A DNA stretch of 64,000 nt from Aradus depressus (Eukaryota; Arthropoda; Insecta; Hemiptera; Aradidae). Below the pieces are notes generated by a model. It was not told the DNA's origin, searched no databases, and saw only the letters and a list, made by a program, of their open reading frames with translations. Each line of letters begins with the position of its first letter. The stretch's first letter is position 1. Shown here piece by piece: positions 20,045 to 31,355 of the stretch. The position numbers were made by a program, and so were the translations under genes. The stretch lies in the NCBI GenBank assembly GCA_963662175.1, contig OY759217.1, positions 15,440,562 through 15,504,561 of the forward strand, given 5' to 3'.

Positions 20045-20828
20045 ACAAAAACATATTTGTGTATATATTCACTTCTCTCATGAGTTATCGTTTGCAGATA
20101 CCTGCGCTCACGGAAAGTTTGAATTTCGGGCTCGGAGGATTGGAAAACATGAAATTCCAGTTAAAACTGAAAAAAAAAACCCTCGCATACCTCGACAGCA
20201 ACACCCTGAAGCAACGTCCTTGATGTTTCGGTTGTGTTTTCGTGGCCTCGATATTGCTGAATTCGAAGTGAGTTTTGTAGAAGACGAGGGATGATTCGTT
20301 GACAGTTGCCCATTTAGTAATTGTATTAGTTAATAGTAAAGGTATAATATTGAGAGCCCCCTCGGGGAGGTGTGAATGGAGATTGGAGGGGGGTGATGAA
20401 TGAGGTGAGGTGGGGGTCCATTGATAAGTTGAATCTAGCCTGGGGGTCCTTCTCAGAGCCACTTTCTCAATGAATCAACCCACCCCTATAGACTTTTTTT
20501 AATATGAACCTTTTATACATTATAGCTGTAATCTACGGTGCCCCTATCCCACGCTCTTTGTCCACATTACATTACCAATAACGGAAAAAACATGTCTCAT
20601 TTTATTTTTATTTATTTTTAACTAGTCTTTTCAAGACAGATAAACTGAAAAAAAATGCAGTGAAATTGAGAATATGCACAAATAAAATATGTACACCCAA
20701 GGTATGTTCTATTAAGAAATATTCTGACATAAGGTAAAATGTGCAAAATAATAAAAAAAAGTGTGAGAAATATTAAGGAATTGCTAGAATATGCAAAATA
20801 TGATAAAAATTAATGAAAGTTTACACTA
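20045..20828. other. no gene recognised
   Basis: Holds a DR1-like scrap (GGAAAACATGAAATTCCAGT at 20141), a G-rich stretch at 20360-20450 and AT-rich DNA. Overlapping open frames on both strands look like noise. Confidence 0.4.
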
Positions 20829-21108
20829 TGCCGCCGGTAGCTCAGAGGTAGCATTCTTCTGCTAAGCTCAAGATCGAGGGTTCGAAACTCAACCAGTTTT
20901 TTATCTGGGAGATGAAAAAACCTTGAACACGCAATCCTTCGGATGGGAGGTTAAGCAATTGTCTTGAGATTGTACGTTGTCAGGTATTCGTTAAAGACCC
21001 CTATTCTAGATGAATAAACCTGAGTTGGAAACATTTAGGACTCCCAGAGTAGAGTCGGGCTCATGTCCAGGTAGGCGATGTGATAGTTAAAACCTGGGCA
21101 AGAGTTGC
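20829..21108 (+). mobile_element. SINE-A, diverged copy
   Basis: Head GCCGCCGGTAGCTCAGAGGT, altered B box (GGTTCGAAACTC), body GGAGGTTAAGCAATTGTC and tail AAAACCTGGGCAAGAGTT. Old copy without a detectable TSD. Confidence 0.8.
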
Positions 21109-21840
21109 ATTAACTCCACAAAATGAGGTATTAAAGCAATTTACAAATCTTAGTTCTAAATTCTGGAAGATCAATGTGCAAGACGAACATGGCTCTTGAC
21201 GCATACATATTTGCCATTGATTTTTCAATTAATAATTGGCAATATTGGTTTTGGAATTGATAACGTTTTTTTAACTTTGAGAAGTTGGTCGCAACAGCCC
21301 TCAGGAGGGCGTGGTGAATAATGAAGTCTTGAGTGATGTATATGGGGGAATCTGAATGTTACATAGTCTAAAAGGTGAGAGGACGCAATTTTGTATTATA
21401 GTAAGTCACGGTTTCATCTCCTCTTCAGTCTCCTGGGAGGATTGTGTGGCAAGTGTGGTGAAGAAAGTGAATCTATGTATAGTTTCTTGTGTATACAATT
21501 TGCTATGGAAACGTCTGTAAAGGTCCAGAATTGTGTACTGTACTCTGTTTACCATGAAGTCGTTGTCAAGTGTTCTCTGTTGCTTGGCGGTTGTATGATG
21601 AGTTCAAGTTCTATGATAGTCTTCTTTATGTCCTAAATATCTCATGCTGTTGGTTTGTGAGACGGGCTTGTTATAGGTAAAAACGCCGGGAAATAACGTT
21701 TAAATCAAGTTGAAAACGTTTATCAATTATAGAGGTGACCTCATCCTCAACTAGTCAAAACGTCGTGCGAGGAAGCAGTGGAACAATGAAGGAATATTTG
21801 ATCCTTGGATGGGAAACATGGGTCGGCAGAAGTGCATCAC
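21109..21840. other. no gene recognised
   Basis: An 81-codon frame at 21391-21636 has no known domain. The last bases TGCATCAC form the left target duplication of the hAT element. Confidence 0.4.
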
Positions 21841-22703
21841 TAGAGCCCGGATTTCGTGCAGTAAAAAAAATTTAAAAATGTGCAATAATGTGCAACAAAA
21901 AATAACATCCTGCCATTAACTGTTTTTCTGCGAAAAAAAAAAAAAATGGATCTAATTTGTAAATTGAATAACTCTTTTCCAACATAAAATTGGGTAGGGT
22001 TTAAAAATAAACCTATAAAATAAAAAGCCTAAAGGATTTTATTTATACAATTTATATAATATTTACTGAAAACAAGTTTTTTTTGTAGCTCCATTTTTTA
22101 ATTACAAAAGCATATATGTATACATTTTTGATTAAAAAAATACAAGAGATATGTATAATACAAAACAGTTCACCACATTACTCGAGGCTGAGAATTTGAC
22201 TTCAATTAAATTGATATGTATTCTTTACTTAAGCATTTGATGCGTTAAAATTTACCACTAAATACATTTCAAAATTCTTGTCTGCAAAACTGTGCCGCTT
22301 ATCGCTACGTATGTGTTTTAGCTGCGAAAACGATCTCTCGACGCTGACGCTTGTGAAGAGGCATTTTTTGTAGCTGCTTATAATGTCAGCTTGTAGATCC
22401 AATCCAATATCTTCACCATTTTTGGGCTGCATTGTACTTTTTAAGTATCAGGGATTTTTTCTTTAAATTTTACACATTTTCAAAATAACTTACAAATAAA
22501 TTTTCTAATTACGACAAAATATACAATTTTGTGAAGTGAAAATCTAAAACGTGCAATTTTTGCCATAAGTTAAAAACTTGCAATTTCGTGCAAAAATTTG
22601 TATATTAACATAATAATTTATGTAATCAGGATGTCTTAATTCGAAAAATAAATGGTTATTTAATGATTTCACGCAAGCGAAGTGCAATTGAATCCGGGCT
22701 CTA
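21841..22703 (-). mobile_element. hAT element, internally decayed
   Basis: Ends TAGAGCCCGGATT (21841-21853) and AATCCGGGCTCTA (22691-22703) are perfect 13-bp inverted repeats. The flanking octamers TGCATCAC (21833-21840) and TGGATCAC (22704-22711) differ by one base: the 8-bp duplication expected for hAT. Subterminal GTGCAAT-like repeats are present near both ends. A transposase C-terminus lies on the minus strand at 22229-22432. Confidence 0.88.
22229..22432 (-). pseudogene. hAT transposase C-terminal dimerisation segment
   Basis: The peptide contains SVSVERSFSQLKHIRSDKRH followed by NFEMYLVVNFN, the signature of the hAT C-terminal (hATC) dimerisation region: S-x-x-x-ERxFS, then DKR, then a leucine/valine-rich helix. 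Only about 67 residues remain; the BED finger and RNase H-like catalytic parts are absent. The reading direction is opposite to the window strand. Confidence 0.82.
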
Positions 22704-23499
22704 TGGATCACCCTTCAAATCTGAGAGACCACTCACTTGACATGACTCGAGACCCTTCCTGTCAGGACATACCCAGAACTTGCCATGATGTAAGAAGCCT
22801 TATTGACTCAACCAAAAGTAGGAAGTATCGTCTAACTAAAGCTAGTCACAAGCTAAACTCATTAATTTTCTTTGTCTGTCTATCATTAGCAGTTCTAGGA
22901 AGAAGCCCACAGAACACGATCTCACGAAGTTCTATGATGAAACTGTTCTTCATGATTGATGGAGGCAGCAGATTGCCTTCTTCTGCTATCATGCTCATTG
23001 AACCCCAATAATAGTGCAGGCATATAGACGGGAAGCCCGTCTAGGAAATCGGACGTCTTTCTAGTAGTATAGACATACTAGTAGTCTACCCAGCGTTCAT
23101 TCGATTTATCGCCTTCTAGTAGAGAAAAAAAGGAAGCTGCCGAGAACGACTCCCGGACACACCACGGTAGTTCAAACAGTCAGCGCCTCCAGCTCACTCG
23201 GCGCGCCATGAAGCGTTGCAGATCGTTGCTCACGGCCGGCCTCAGGAACATATTTAAATGTTAATTTTTTCCTTTTGAAATTAAACAATTAGGCCCTTTT
23301 CCCCGACGACTCAACAAACGGGTGAAATAAGAACTCCACCGGGAGATGGAGTACTCAAAATAAAAAGTCGTCGGTGAATCAGTAGCAATGTCGTGGTAAA
23401 AAAAGATAATGTTGTTAAATAAATGATAAATAAATACAATTAAAATAATTGAATTAATAATAATGAAGTAATAATTAAATAAATAATAAATCACATTTC
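22704..23499. other. no gene recognised
   Basis: A 109-codon frame (22682-23011) overlaps the hAT end and shows no domain. 23110-23240 is GC-rich. 23390-23490 is AT-rich filler. Confidence 0.4.
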
Positions 23500-24176
23500 C
23501 TGTAGAAATTTTATAACTGTTCTTCTATTTAATTTTGATTTCCGCAGTAATTTCCGGAAAGGGCCCTAAAAAAATATCAAAAGTTCAAGACGTGCAATTT
23601 TTAAGAAAATGCACGTATTTAAAACAAACTTTTCATTTCGATTTCTAAAGGATGCCATATTGTTTTCTAAATTTTGCAAAAATATTAAATCTAATCCGAA
23701 GGTTTTCAAATTATTTTACTGGGTCAACAGGGAAAATGAATAGAATAGAATTTACGAGAACAAATAATTGGGTTTATTTTCTTACATCTACATTATAAAA
23801 TTAAAAACTAAACATTGAAACAAAAATCAAAAGAAAAATCGTATAAAACTAAATTATTTCAATCTTTTTTTTCCGTTTTATCATTTGGCCATTCTTCAAA
23901 TTTACGTTATATATTTTGGGCATATATATATTTTGCACATACAAATAAAAACAGTACCTTCTTTGCGGATCAATTCCACTGTTAATACACTCCTACTTAG
24001 TTCATTTCATCTTAAGCCTAAACACCATTCTACATCTTCACTCAGGGCGTCTCCATGGACTCAGACCTCGACTCTCTAATTCGAAAAACAGCTGATGGCC
24101 GTGTTTTTTTTTCTACTCATTGGTTTTAAAAGAAAATGCATTCATATTATTTATTTACTAATTCAATTGCTTCTTG
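23500..24176 (+). repeat. long dispersed repeat P1, copy B
   Basis: Direct counterpart of 18980-19648, about 4.5 kb downstream. Small indels distinguish the two (for example CATCTTAAGCCTAAACACCA here). No terminal structure was seen. Confidence 0.75.
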
Positions 24177-24254
24177 GATTTTATAGAAAAATAAATATAA
24201 TTAATTTTTTTTTAAATATTAATCATTTTAATGTGTGTATTATATATACATCAC

Positions 24255-24560
24255 AATGTACCTCCCCAGCATGAATTATTCAATTATGTTTTCGCTCTCC
24301 CTCCAAAAGCTATAGACCGATTGTGCTAAACATCTATAGTTGACTTACATAGGGACTGCTGAATATTCATTCTAAATTTTGTGTCGATATATTCATTGCA
24401 TCGGCAGTTATTAGGGCATTTGAGTCGGAATGCCCTTAGGTCGATTTCGCGGAAAATTAATAGGCGGTGTTCTTATAACGTTTGATTTTACATATGAATT
24501 TCCGTGACAATACATTCATTACAACGACAATAAAGTCCCCCTCTTCCCTTTTGCTAATTT
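24255..24560 (+). repeat. DR1 copy
   Basis: CTCCCCAGCATGAATTATTC, GTTTTCGCTCTCCCTCC, GACTTACATAGGGACTGCTG and ATTCATTGCATCGGCAGTTA in plus order. The TIR element at 24595 follows. Confidence 0.8.
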
Positions 24561-24594
24561 GGTTGAATTTATAATTACGATACTTGAACTTATA

Positions 24595-25905
24595 CAGGGT
24601 GGCCCAGATAAGCGGGCCACAAGTGAAATAACTCCTAAACGGTTAGAGATATCAAAATTGTGCATAGGACTAAAGTTGTAGCACTCGCCAAGAGCGTCCA
24701 CGAAAAGACAAAAATGACCCTTTTAATGGCTCAAACAGCCCTTCGAAGGACGGGGTTCCCTTTTGACCCTTACGTTTCATTACATTTTATTACAGTACTA
24801 AAGAAACAAGAAGAACTGTGTAAACAGATTTTTGATACGTCCAGTAGTTCTCGGAAAAAAAACGTTTAAAGTTGCACGTTTGTCTTATTCTAAAGCTATT
24901 TATTTATTTTTTGTTTGTATTTTTTTTTTTTTTCAAGCCACAACTATGCAAAAAATGCACAACCAGCGGCTGGACTGACATATGCTAAACGAATATAATA
25001 CAAATAAAATAAAATAATAAAAAATAATAATGAAAATAAATATGACATGAAAGGCTTGAGAGAGGAAAAACAACCAGCGGTGAACCCTCATGACATCACT
25101 TCATAACAAGAGATCTCTATGCCAAATCTCTTTAATCTTCTTAGGGGATTGTGGGGTGAATTTGTATTTAAGATTTTGCGAACTTCCGGATTGGTGTGTA
25201 AGTAAATTTTGGTGTAGAAACGTTGGTATAAATGTTTAATGGTTCAAGTCGCAGTGTAAAGTCTTGTTGCTAACGTATAGTGGGCATTGCGTGATCAGTC
25301 GGAGAGTCTTGGATTGAAATATCTGTATTCTTTTGATGTTCGAAGTCTTGGCTGTACCATATATTTGTAAGCCATAGGTTCAGAGAGGTCGGAGAAGATA
25401 GGTATAACAATTTAGTTTTTGTCGAGTAGATAATTTAGAACGCCTATTCAAAATACTGTACAATAGTCTAAGTCGCCGGTCTAGTGTGAGTCGTGTCGTC
25501 CTAGTGTGAGGGTTCCAAGTCAACCTTCTATCGAGGGTTAATCCTAAATATTTTACGGAAAAGGTTTATTTATTTGTTTATTAAATTACTAACTTCAAAA
25601 TAAGAAAAACGTGCAACTTTAAACGTTTTTGTTCCGAGAACTACTTGACGTATCAAAAATCTGCTTGCACAGTTCTTCCTTGTTTCTTTAGTACTTTAAT
25701 AAAATGTAATGAAACTTAAGGGTCAAAAGGGAACCACGCCCTTCGAAGGGCTGTTTGAGCCATTGAAAGGGTCATTTTTGTCTTTTCGAGGAAGCCATAC
25801 TATGGCTCTCGACGAGTGCTACAACTTTAGTCCTATGCACAATTTTGATGTCTCTAACCGTTTAGGAGTTATTTCACTTGTGGCCCCCATATCTGGACCA
25901 CCCTG
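24595..25905. mobile_element. long-TIR element of mariner-like aspect, LINE in its centre
   Basis: Ends CAGGGTGGCCCAGATAAG and its complement near 25888-25905, each next to TA (24593-24594, 25906-25907). The inverted repeats extend about 310 bp (24595-24905 against 25600-25905) and keep blocks such as AACTCCTAAACGGTTAGAGA and GTGCACAATTTTGAT-like pairs. Without the internal LINE, the element would be about 660 bp of nearly all TIR, that is a fold-back MITE. TA duplication and a CAGGGTG start suit Tc1/mariner, but there is no transposase to confirm it. Confidence 0.75.
24918..25565 (-). mobile_element. jockey-type LINE, 5'-truncated
   Basis: Minus-strand frame: KYLGLTLDRRLTWNPHTRTT, then LLYSILNRRSKLSTRQKLN, a TGA in place of the Trp expected before TYGLQIYGTAK, and IFQSKTLRLITQCPLY. 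This is the post-RT region of jockey-clade ORF2 (KYLG-x-x-LDxxLTW; TYG-x-Q-x-WG; Q-x-KxLR). A second frame follows downstream (LKYKFTPQSPKKIKEIWHRD). Poly(A), seen as T15 near 24920, closes the 3' end. TTTATTTATT on both sides is a probable TSD. One stop plus one frameshift: dead copy. Confidence 0.8.
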
Positions 25906-25907
25906 TA

Positions 25908-27004
25908 TACTAAATATACTTAAACTTACGTACATACTATACTCACATTTGTCTTTTAATTTTTTTTTCGCAGCGTTTTTCCGTTGAACGATGATAACAA
26001 CAAAGAACGCATTAGGTAAAACTAATTAGTTGTTGACAAAAAAAAAACTACTTATCCGGTCGATAAGAATTGAGGCGAGAAGTGATAACGTAATGATATG
26101 AGTCAGTACCTGCGCAAGTATGCCTGGTATAGTCCCCACAGTGAATCTGTAAACATGTAAAGTCCGTTAAAATGTAAATGTACATGTAAACATGGATGAA
26201 GGAGAGAAGAAAAACAAAACAGAAAACAGAATTTAAAAACAGGACTAAACAGAGAGCATTATACAGGAGCCGTCTGTTGTTCCAGGGATGGCCCGCCCAT
26301 ACTCAATTTTGGAGGCCTCAATGTCAAAACAACAATTTCAAAAGGTTTTTTTGTTGATCTTGAAAAAGGTAATTTATTTACATGGCAAAGTTGTGAGTCT
26401 TCTGTTTCTTGGTCCACGAGTTACTCTCGTTTTAAAACTTAACCTAAAAAATTTTACCATGGAATTTTTCATAAATTCTTGAATATAAGTACATATTTAT
26501 TTAGACGTTTGTAGCACTGGTGAGAAATATAACATATTTAAGTACGTGCTATGTACGTATTAAGTACGTACACAATGTTTTTGTATAAGTACATACGTAC
26601 ACAACATTTTAAGAGCTAAGTTGCAAAACCATGGCAGCAGAAATTAAAGTTTAGAGATCCATCCTCGAAGATCCGTTAAGTTAGCGGATTTTAATATTAT
26701 TTGCTATTGATATGTAAACATCTTTTGACCCTTGACTTATGGGATATACCTTCCTCTATCAGCCCAAATGAAGACATTTTCATAAGGGTCATCTAACGAT
26801 TACCCTAAACCTGAAGGTGGCATAATGCCTAAATACATATATGTATACATTTTTTATAAATATGTAATATACATATTTAAAAAATAATGCTGCTTATTTA
26901 TTTCATTTTTTTAAGGTAGTTTATATCCGTTTCTCGACTCGGCCAGACTGTGTATCCCAATCTTTTTTTTTTCACGCGTAAATCCAATTTTTACTTAACC
27001 ACCT
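25908..27004. other. AT-rich, no gene recognised
   Basis: Contains clustered GTACGTA/TACGTAC words at 26500-26600 and TATATGTATAC runs near 26840. No domain-bearing ORF. Confidence 0.45.
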
Positions 27005-27279
27005 GAAGAGTCATGAGTTGCCGACCTCTGCGCGCTGAGATCTGCCTCTGGAGATAGTAACAGTGGGTTTAGACATTTTTATATTGACTTGCGGGCCGCA
27101 GAAGAGTCATGAGTTGCCGACCTCTGCGCTCTGAGATCTGCCTCTGGAGATAGTAATAGTGGGTTTATAAATTTTTATATTGACTCGCGGGCCGCAGAAG
27201 AGTCATGAGTTGCCGACCTCTGCGCTCTGAGATCTGCCTCTGGAGATAGTAACAGTGGGTTTAGAAATTTTGCCCAATA
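27005..27279 (+). repeat. 96-bp tandem triplication
   Basis: GAAGAGTCATGAGTTGCCGA starts at 27005, 27101 and 27197. Copies are nearly identical, the third partial. Each includes GCGGGCCGCA...GAGTTGCCGACC, wording typical of hAT transposon ends, so a transposon terminus seems to have been triplicated. Confidence 0.9.
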
Positions 27280-27654
27280 TCAATATGGGGTCAGGGAGGC
27301 TGTATCTAACCTTGGTAACATGGCAGTGTTATGGGTCGTGTCTTGTGTAATGTGATTTCTGAATCAGGTCAACTCACTGCTGACAGCGTCAGACACATGC
27401 AATCTATGCTACGAGGACAAATCATTCGCTCGCTCACTCACTACTTTTGTTTTGTTTTAGCAACTATTACTCCTTTCACAATTCCATTGTCTTTTATTGT
27501 ATTCCTATGGAAAGAACCTGCTTTCATATTTTTTAATGTTCTTGTAGGTTTTTAAGTTTCCATAGGTCAAAGACCGTATACAAAAATTCGTTGCTCAAAT
27601 CAATTAAATAACCATATTATAAAAATTGTGTTTCAAATACAAACAGACGTATGT
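27280..27654. other. no gene recognised
   Basis: A 74-codon frame starting at 27331 has no domain that I recognise. Confidence 0.4.
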
Positions 27655-28060
27655 AAGTCACCGGCGATGTACTTCCCTGGTATGAATTAATCAATTAAGT
27701 ATTTTTTTTCTTCTTCCAAATCAATCTACCGTTTGGGCTCAAAATGAATACTTGACTTACATATGGCCTTCTGAATCCTCTTGATAAATGTTGTGTCGAT
27801 ACATTGATTAGATCGACAATTATTTTGGCAGAAAATTAATAGGTGTCGTACTGATAGAGTTTTGAATTCTATTATAAAATTTTGTGCTGATACATTCATT
27901 ACAACGGCAATTATTAGAATTTTTGCGTTAATCCTTCTCCCTAATCTTCCCCTTCCCTTTGTCCGATTTGACTAAAAATTAATAGGTATCGTCCTTAAAT
28001 TACTTTTCGATACATTCGTTTTATCGGGAGTTATCTGAAAACATGAAGTTTCGGTGAAAA
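27655..28060 (+). repeat. DR1 copy, nearly full order
   Basis: Left-end CACCGGCGATGTACTTCCC, middle TTGATTAGATCGACAATTAT, module CATTACAACGGCAATTATTA and right end TATCGGGAGTTATC with GAAGTTTCGGTGAAAATC. Confidence 0.75.
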
Positions 28061-28089
28061 TCAATCTAACTTTGTCTATCTCATTTCTT

Positions 28090-28400
28090 GTGCACTAATT
28101 TATTTTCTTTCTCTTGGTTTATTATTATTTCTTCTATTTTCTAAATTTTTTATTATTATATTCTGAAATAATATATGAATTATTCTTTTTTTTTAAACAT
28201 TTTTTTTGTTTATGTCTTATTCTATTATCATTTTATAATATAGGTATATATATATTAGTTTTAAAATATATATTTTATTTTTGTGTTTTCTTTCTCTTTT
28301 CTATATATCGCACATTGGAACCTGATGAGTGATGTAAGAACGTCCCGAAATATCATTCTGATAAAGACACCTCCGGAGGAAATTTAAAATATAGTTATCT
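28090..28400 (+). repeat. AT-rich relic with hammerhead-like core
   Basis: T-rich DNA leads to ACCTGATGAGTGATGTAAGA then ACGTCCCGAAATAT at 28320-28353: CTGATGA, an imperfect stem, GAAA. The downstream GACACCTCCGGAGGAAAT resembles GACACCTCTGGAAGAAAT of the 6.3-kb hairpin element, so this is a diverged relative without its inverted partner. Confidence 0.5.
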
Positions 28401-28561
28401 TAATTTTTATTAAATTTAAAAATGTATCTGCTTATTACAAATGTATCTATGTATTAATATTATCCTTTTTGTACTCATATATTTTAAAGTATTTATCTAT
28501 TAAGTTTTATTCATATCATTTTACTTTTTTTAATAGTTTTTTTTTTTCCTTTTGTTTTTTT

Positions 28562-28757
28562 TGGCTTTATGTACTATGCATATTAGCCATGTGTCTTATA
28601 ATGGTGTTTTACCTAATTATTTACGACATCCATGGCCCCGGGAGGAAGTTTTATCTACGAAATAAAACTCACTCCCGGACGTGATTCGAACTCGCAAACC
28701 AAGGTGAGACCATGAGACCAAAGCTCTACGCTCTAGCCCGGATGGTCACCATGGCTC
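28562..28757 (-). mobile_element. SINE-B copy
   Basis: Minus strand: CATCCGGGCTAGAGCGTAGA, B-box region GCGAGTTCGAATCACGTCC, body CTTCCTCCCGGGGCCATGGA and tail ATGGCTAATATGCATAGTAC. Confidence 0.75.
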
Positions 28758-28959
28758 TCTAATATTTATGTTGTTACTAAACATATGTGCATTAGACTCA
28801 AATAGTTATAAATTTAATTTATAATTATCTTAATGTATACATTAAGGTATGTATACATACATTCTTATGACGTACCCTATTACCGTATTGGTTTAACGGA
28901 AAATAAAATTATTATTATACTTCGTATATATCGTAATCTGTTTACAAACAGCAGACTAA

Positions 28960-29625
28960 GGCCAACCTCACATTAGGCAATTCCGAAGCGACGAGACTGA
29001 TACTCAGCCATTTAGTTGCCTGTGGGTATGATACCCGTAGGAAACTTTTCTCTCATACACTGAGGATATTGTGCAGCGACTAGGATCTCTTCAGTCTCCA
29101 TCTAGCCGTGGCGAGAAGCTGAGTTGTTCACCATGTCAAGTGAAGATTCTTCAAGTGATGAAGATGTCGTTGTGTCTTATTATTATTTTAGAAAAAGGAA
29201 AATCCGAAGATTATGGCGCCATCCTAACATCGAAAGGAATGTTAACTGTTTGATGGTGCTGAAGAGCTGGAAAAGTCGGATTCCAAGTTCGTAGCATTCT
29301 ACCGAATGACGAAAGAATCATTCCTACACTTGATTGGCATTGTTTCTCCATCCATAAGACAGAGGAACACACAAATGCGGGAATGTGTGAGTGCAGAAGA
29401 GTGTGTTCACTAGCCATTGCGAGGCGACGCAGGAGACTCAAGGGACGGGCGACCTTCCTAGCAGGTCGCTTGAGACTGGTAGGATACGGGTAGGATACGC
29501 GTCTCCTGAGAGTGGCGTCGTTTGTGTCTCCCCACCACTCAACATAGGAAGTGACTTCTAAGATACCCTCAAGATACTTGAGTATCAGTCGCGTCGCTTC
29601 GGAATTGCCTAATGTGAGGTTGGCC
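28960..29625 (+). mobile_element. PIF/Harbinger element with perfect ends
   Basis: TIRs start GGCCAACCTCACATTAGGCA and stay identical for 34 bp, then continue with one mismatch to about 47 bp. TAA directly outside each end (28957-28959, 29626-29628) is the family's 3-bp duplication. At 666 bp it holds only a broken N-terminal transposase segment, so it depends on an autonomous relative. Near-identical ends imply recent movement. Confidence 0.92.
29133..29410 (+). pseudogene. Harbinger transposase N-terminal fragment
   Basis: First frame MSSEDSSSDEDVVVSYYY then KRKIRRLWRHPNIERN; after a frameshift near 29254 the other frame reads EELEKSDSKFVAFYRMTKES and FLHLIGIVSPSIRQ, then AEECV. This is the usual opening of HARBI1-like nucleases: RR-W-HP, then E-x-D-x-FxxFYRM-x-x-x-FxxLL-x-x-v-x-P-I. 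The DDE domain is missing. Confidence 0.72.
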
Positions 29626-29628
29626 TAA

Positions 29629-30135
29629 GTACATTGATTTTATCACTTTCGCGCGCCCCCCACCTGTGTCTGCCATTTTACGTTCTACTATTTATACAGC
29701 AGAATTCCTTGTTCCGAATACATTTTTTTTTCCATCTTTTCCCTTTCTACTATAAAGAAAAGAGTGGCCATCAACATTTCTGACACCTTGGATAAATGAT
29801 GCATTCATCATAGATGAGAAACAAAGATAAGAGAGCAGGGTCGCCATTCGATTTCGCGCAAGGCGCCAACATTGCCTAAGCCGGCACAATCAATTTCACA
29901 CTATCTTTACCTCGACGAGCCATAAAAGACAAACAGTCATCCTTGTTGGGATCAGGTTAAGGACTACTTAAGTTCAATTCCAACTGTTAACAGTCAAAGA
30001 CGATATCTCAGTAGTCCTGATGTCGCGCATCTCCAAGCCCAGTAGGTTCCATAGCAACAGGGAAGCTGGAGTCTTCTAAATTCAGTTATTGCCCCACTTC
30101 ACATAAAACTAGGTTTGATAATTACATTTTCAACA
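29629..30135. other. no gene recognised
   Basis: Mixed DNA; a 65-codon minus frame (29692-29889) is unremarkable. Confidence 0.4.
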
Positions 30136-30183
30136 ACGGCGCCGGTAGCATTCTTGCTTACTGAGATCAAGATCGTGGGTTCA
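30136..30183 (+). mobile_element. SINE-A head fragment
   Basis: CGGCGCCGGTAGCATTCTTG then TCAAGATCGTGGGTTC; truncated within the B box, with a deletion in the A box. Confidence 0.65.
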
Positions 30184-30249
30184 TTTAGTAACCTGCACCC
30201 CAACTTTGTTATATTTTGATGTTTATTTTTTCCATTTGAGTTGTTTATC

Positions 30250-30399
30250 ATGTCTGAGTTAATTATGAAGAAAAAGAGTGCTGCTTTTATTGTTTTGTAC
30301 CATTTGCTTAAAAAGAAGGAAAACAAAAAAGGAAGACGCTACTCGATAAAAGATTTGTATAAACACAGAAGGCATGAAGGTGGAGATATTATATTTTGA
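30250..30399 (+). pseudogene. possible Harbinger-type N-terminus
   Basis: A 49-residue frame beginning MSELIMKKKSAAFIVLYHLL and continuing KKGRRYSIKDLYKHRRHEGG resembles the start of PIF/Harbinger nucleases (a helix, then a basic RR-W/Y block before HRR-GG). It ends abruptly at the border of the 77-bp array, where the 19-bp direct repeat TTATATTTTGATGTTTATT (30208, 30390) recurs. Attribution is tentative. Confidence 0.35.
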
Positions 30400-30770
30400 T
30401 GTTTATTTGTCTATTATATTATACAGGAAGATATTTATATTTGTCTATTATATTATACATATACATTATATGTCTATTATATTAATATATCCTATATATT
30501 AGGAATATATTATATATTTGTCTATTATATTATACATATACATTATATGTCTATTATATTAATATATCCTATATATTAGGAATATATTATATATTTGTCT
30601 ATTATATTATACATATACATTATATGTCTATTATATTAATATATCCTATATATTAGGAATATATTATATATTTGTCTATTATATTATACATATACATTAT
30701 ATGTCTATTATATTAATATATCCTATATATTAGGAATATATTATATATTTGTCTATTATATTATACAGGA
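30388..30770 (+). repeat. 77-bp AT-rich tandem array
   Basis: TTGTCTATTATATTATACAT starts at 30441, 30518, 30595, 30672 and (as TTATACAGG) 30749. Copies are almost identical. Each unit contains the palindrome TATCCTATATATTAGGA-like, so the array can form hairpins. Confidence 0.92.
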
Positions 30771-31352
30771 ATAGATGAAACTAACGATCTTGTGGAAGTG
30801 CCTCTTACGTTTGGGGTTCCATAATTAAATTTGATTTTCATATACATAACTGGATCAACATAAGTGCAGCTTCCTTGTCCATATCCATAGTTTATATTAT
30901 TTTTTAATATAAATAATAAATTTTTAAGCAGGAAAGTACAAAAACCTCGACAAAAATAAGCAACTCGGGAAACAGTGATGTAACCTCCACTTGTTTTCAC
31001 GTATGGCTTGAGCGGGAAACGTAAAAATTTTCGTGAATAAATATTTGTGCGATAAATATTTAGGTTTAAATTTGTGGCGAACGCGTTCGCCGCAAATATT
31101 TATAGGAGTGGACCCGGCTTTATATAGCGACTTCGGAACCAAAAAAGAACTATTGAGAGATTCGATTACGCCTATCGATACTATTATATACAAAAAAATA
31201 AATTTAAAAAAAAAATGTAAATAGGAATTTTTTTGCCTATAATCATCGCGGAAACGTGAGGAATTCATAGAAAAAAAATATTGAAATCGGTCCAGTAGTT
31301 TTTAAGATTAGTCCGAACATCGAACAAACGCTGTCTCTTTATATATTAGTAA
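30771..31352 (+). other. AT-rich DNA ending in a LINE-like tail
   Basis: 31271-31352 (GAAATCGGTCCAGTAGTTTT, then TTTATATATTAGTAAGAT) has the wording found at 3' ends of several insect retroelements. No ORF supports it. A palindrome GCGAACGCGTTCGC lies at 31077-31090. Confidence 0.4.
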
Positions 31353-31355
31353 GAT

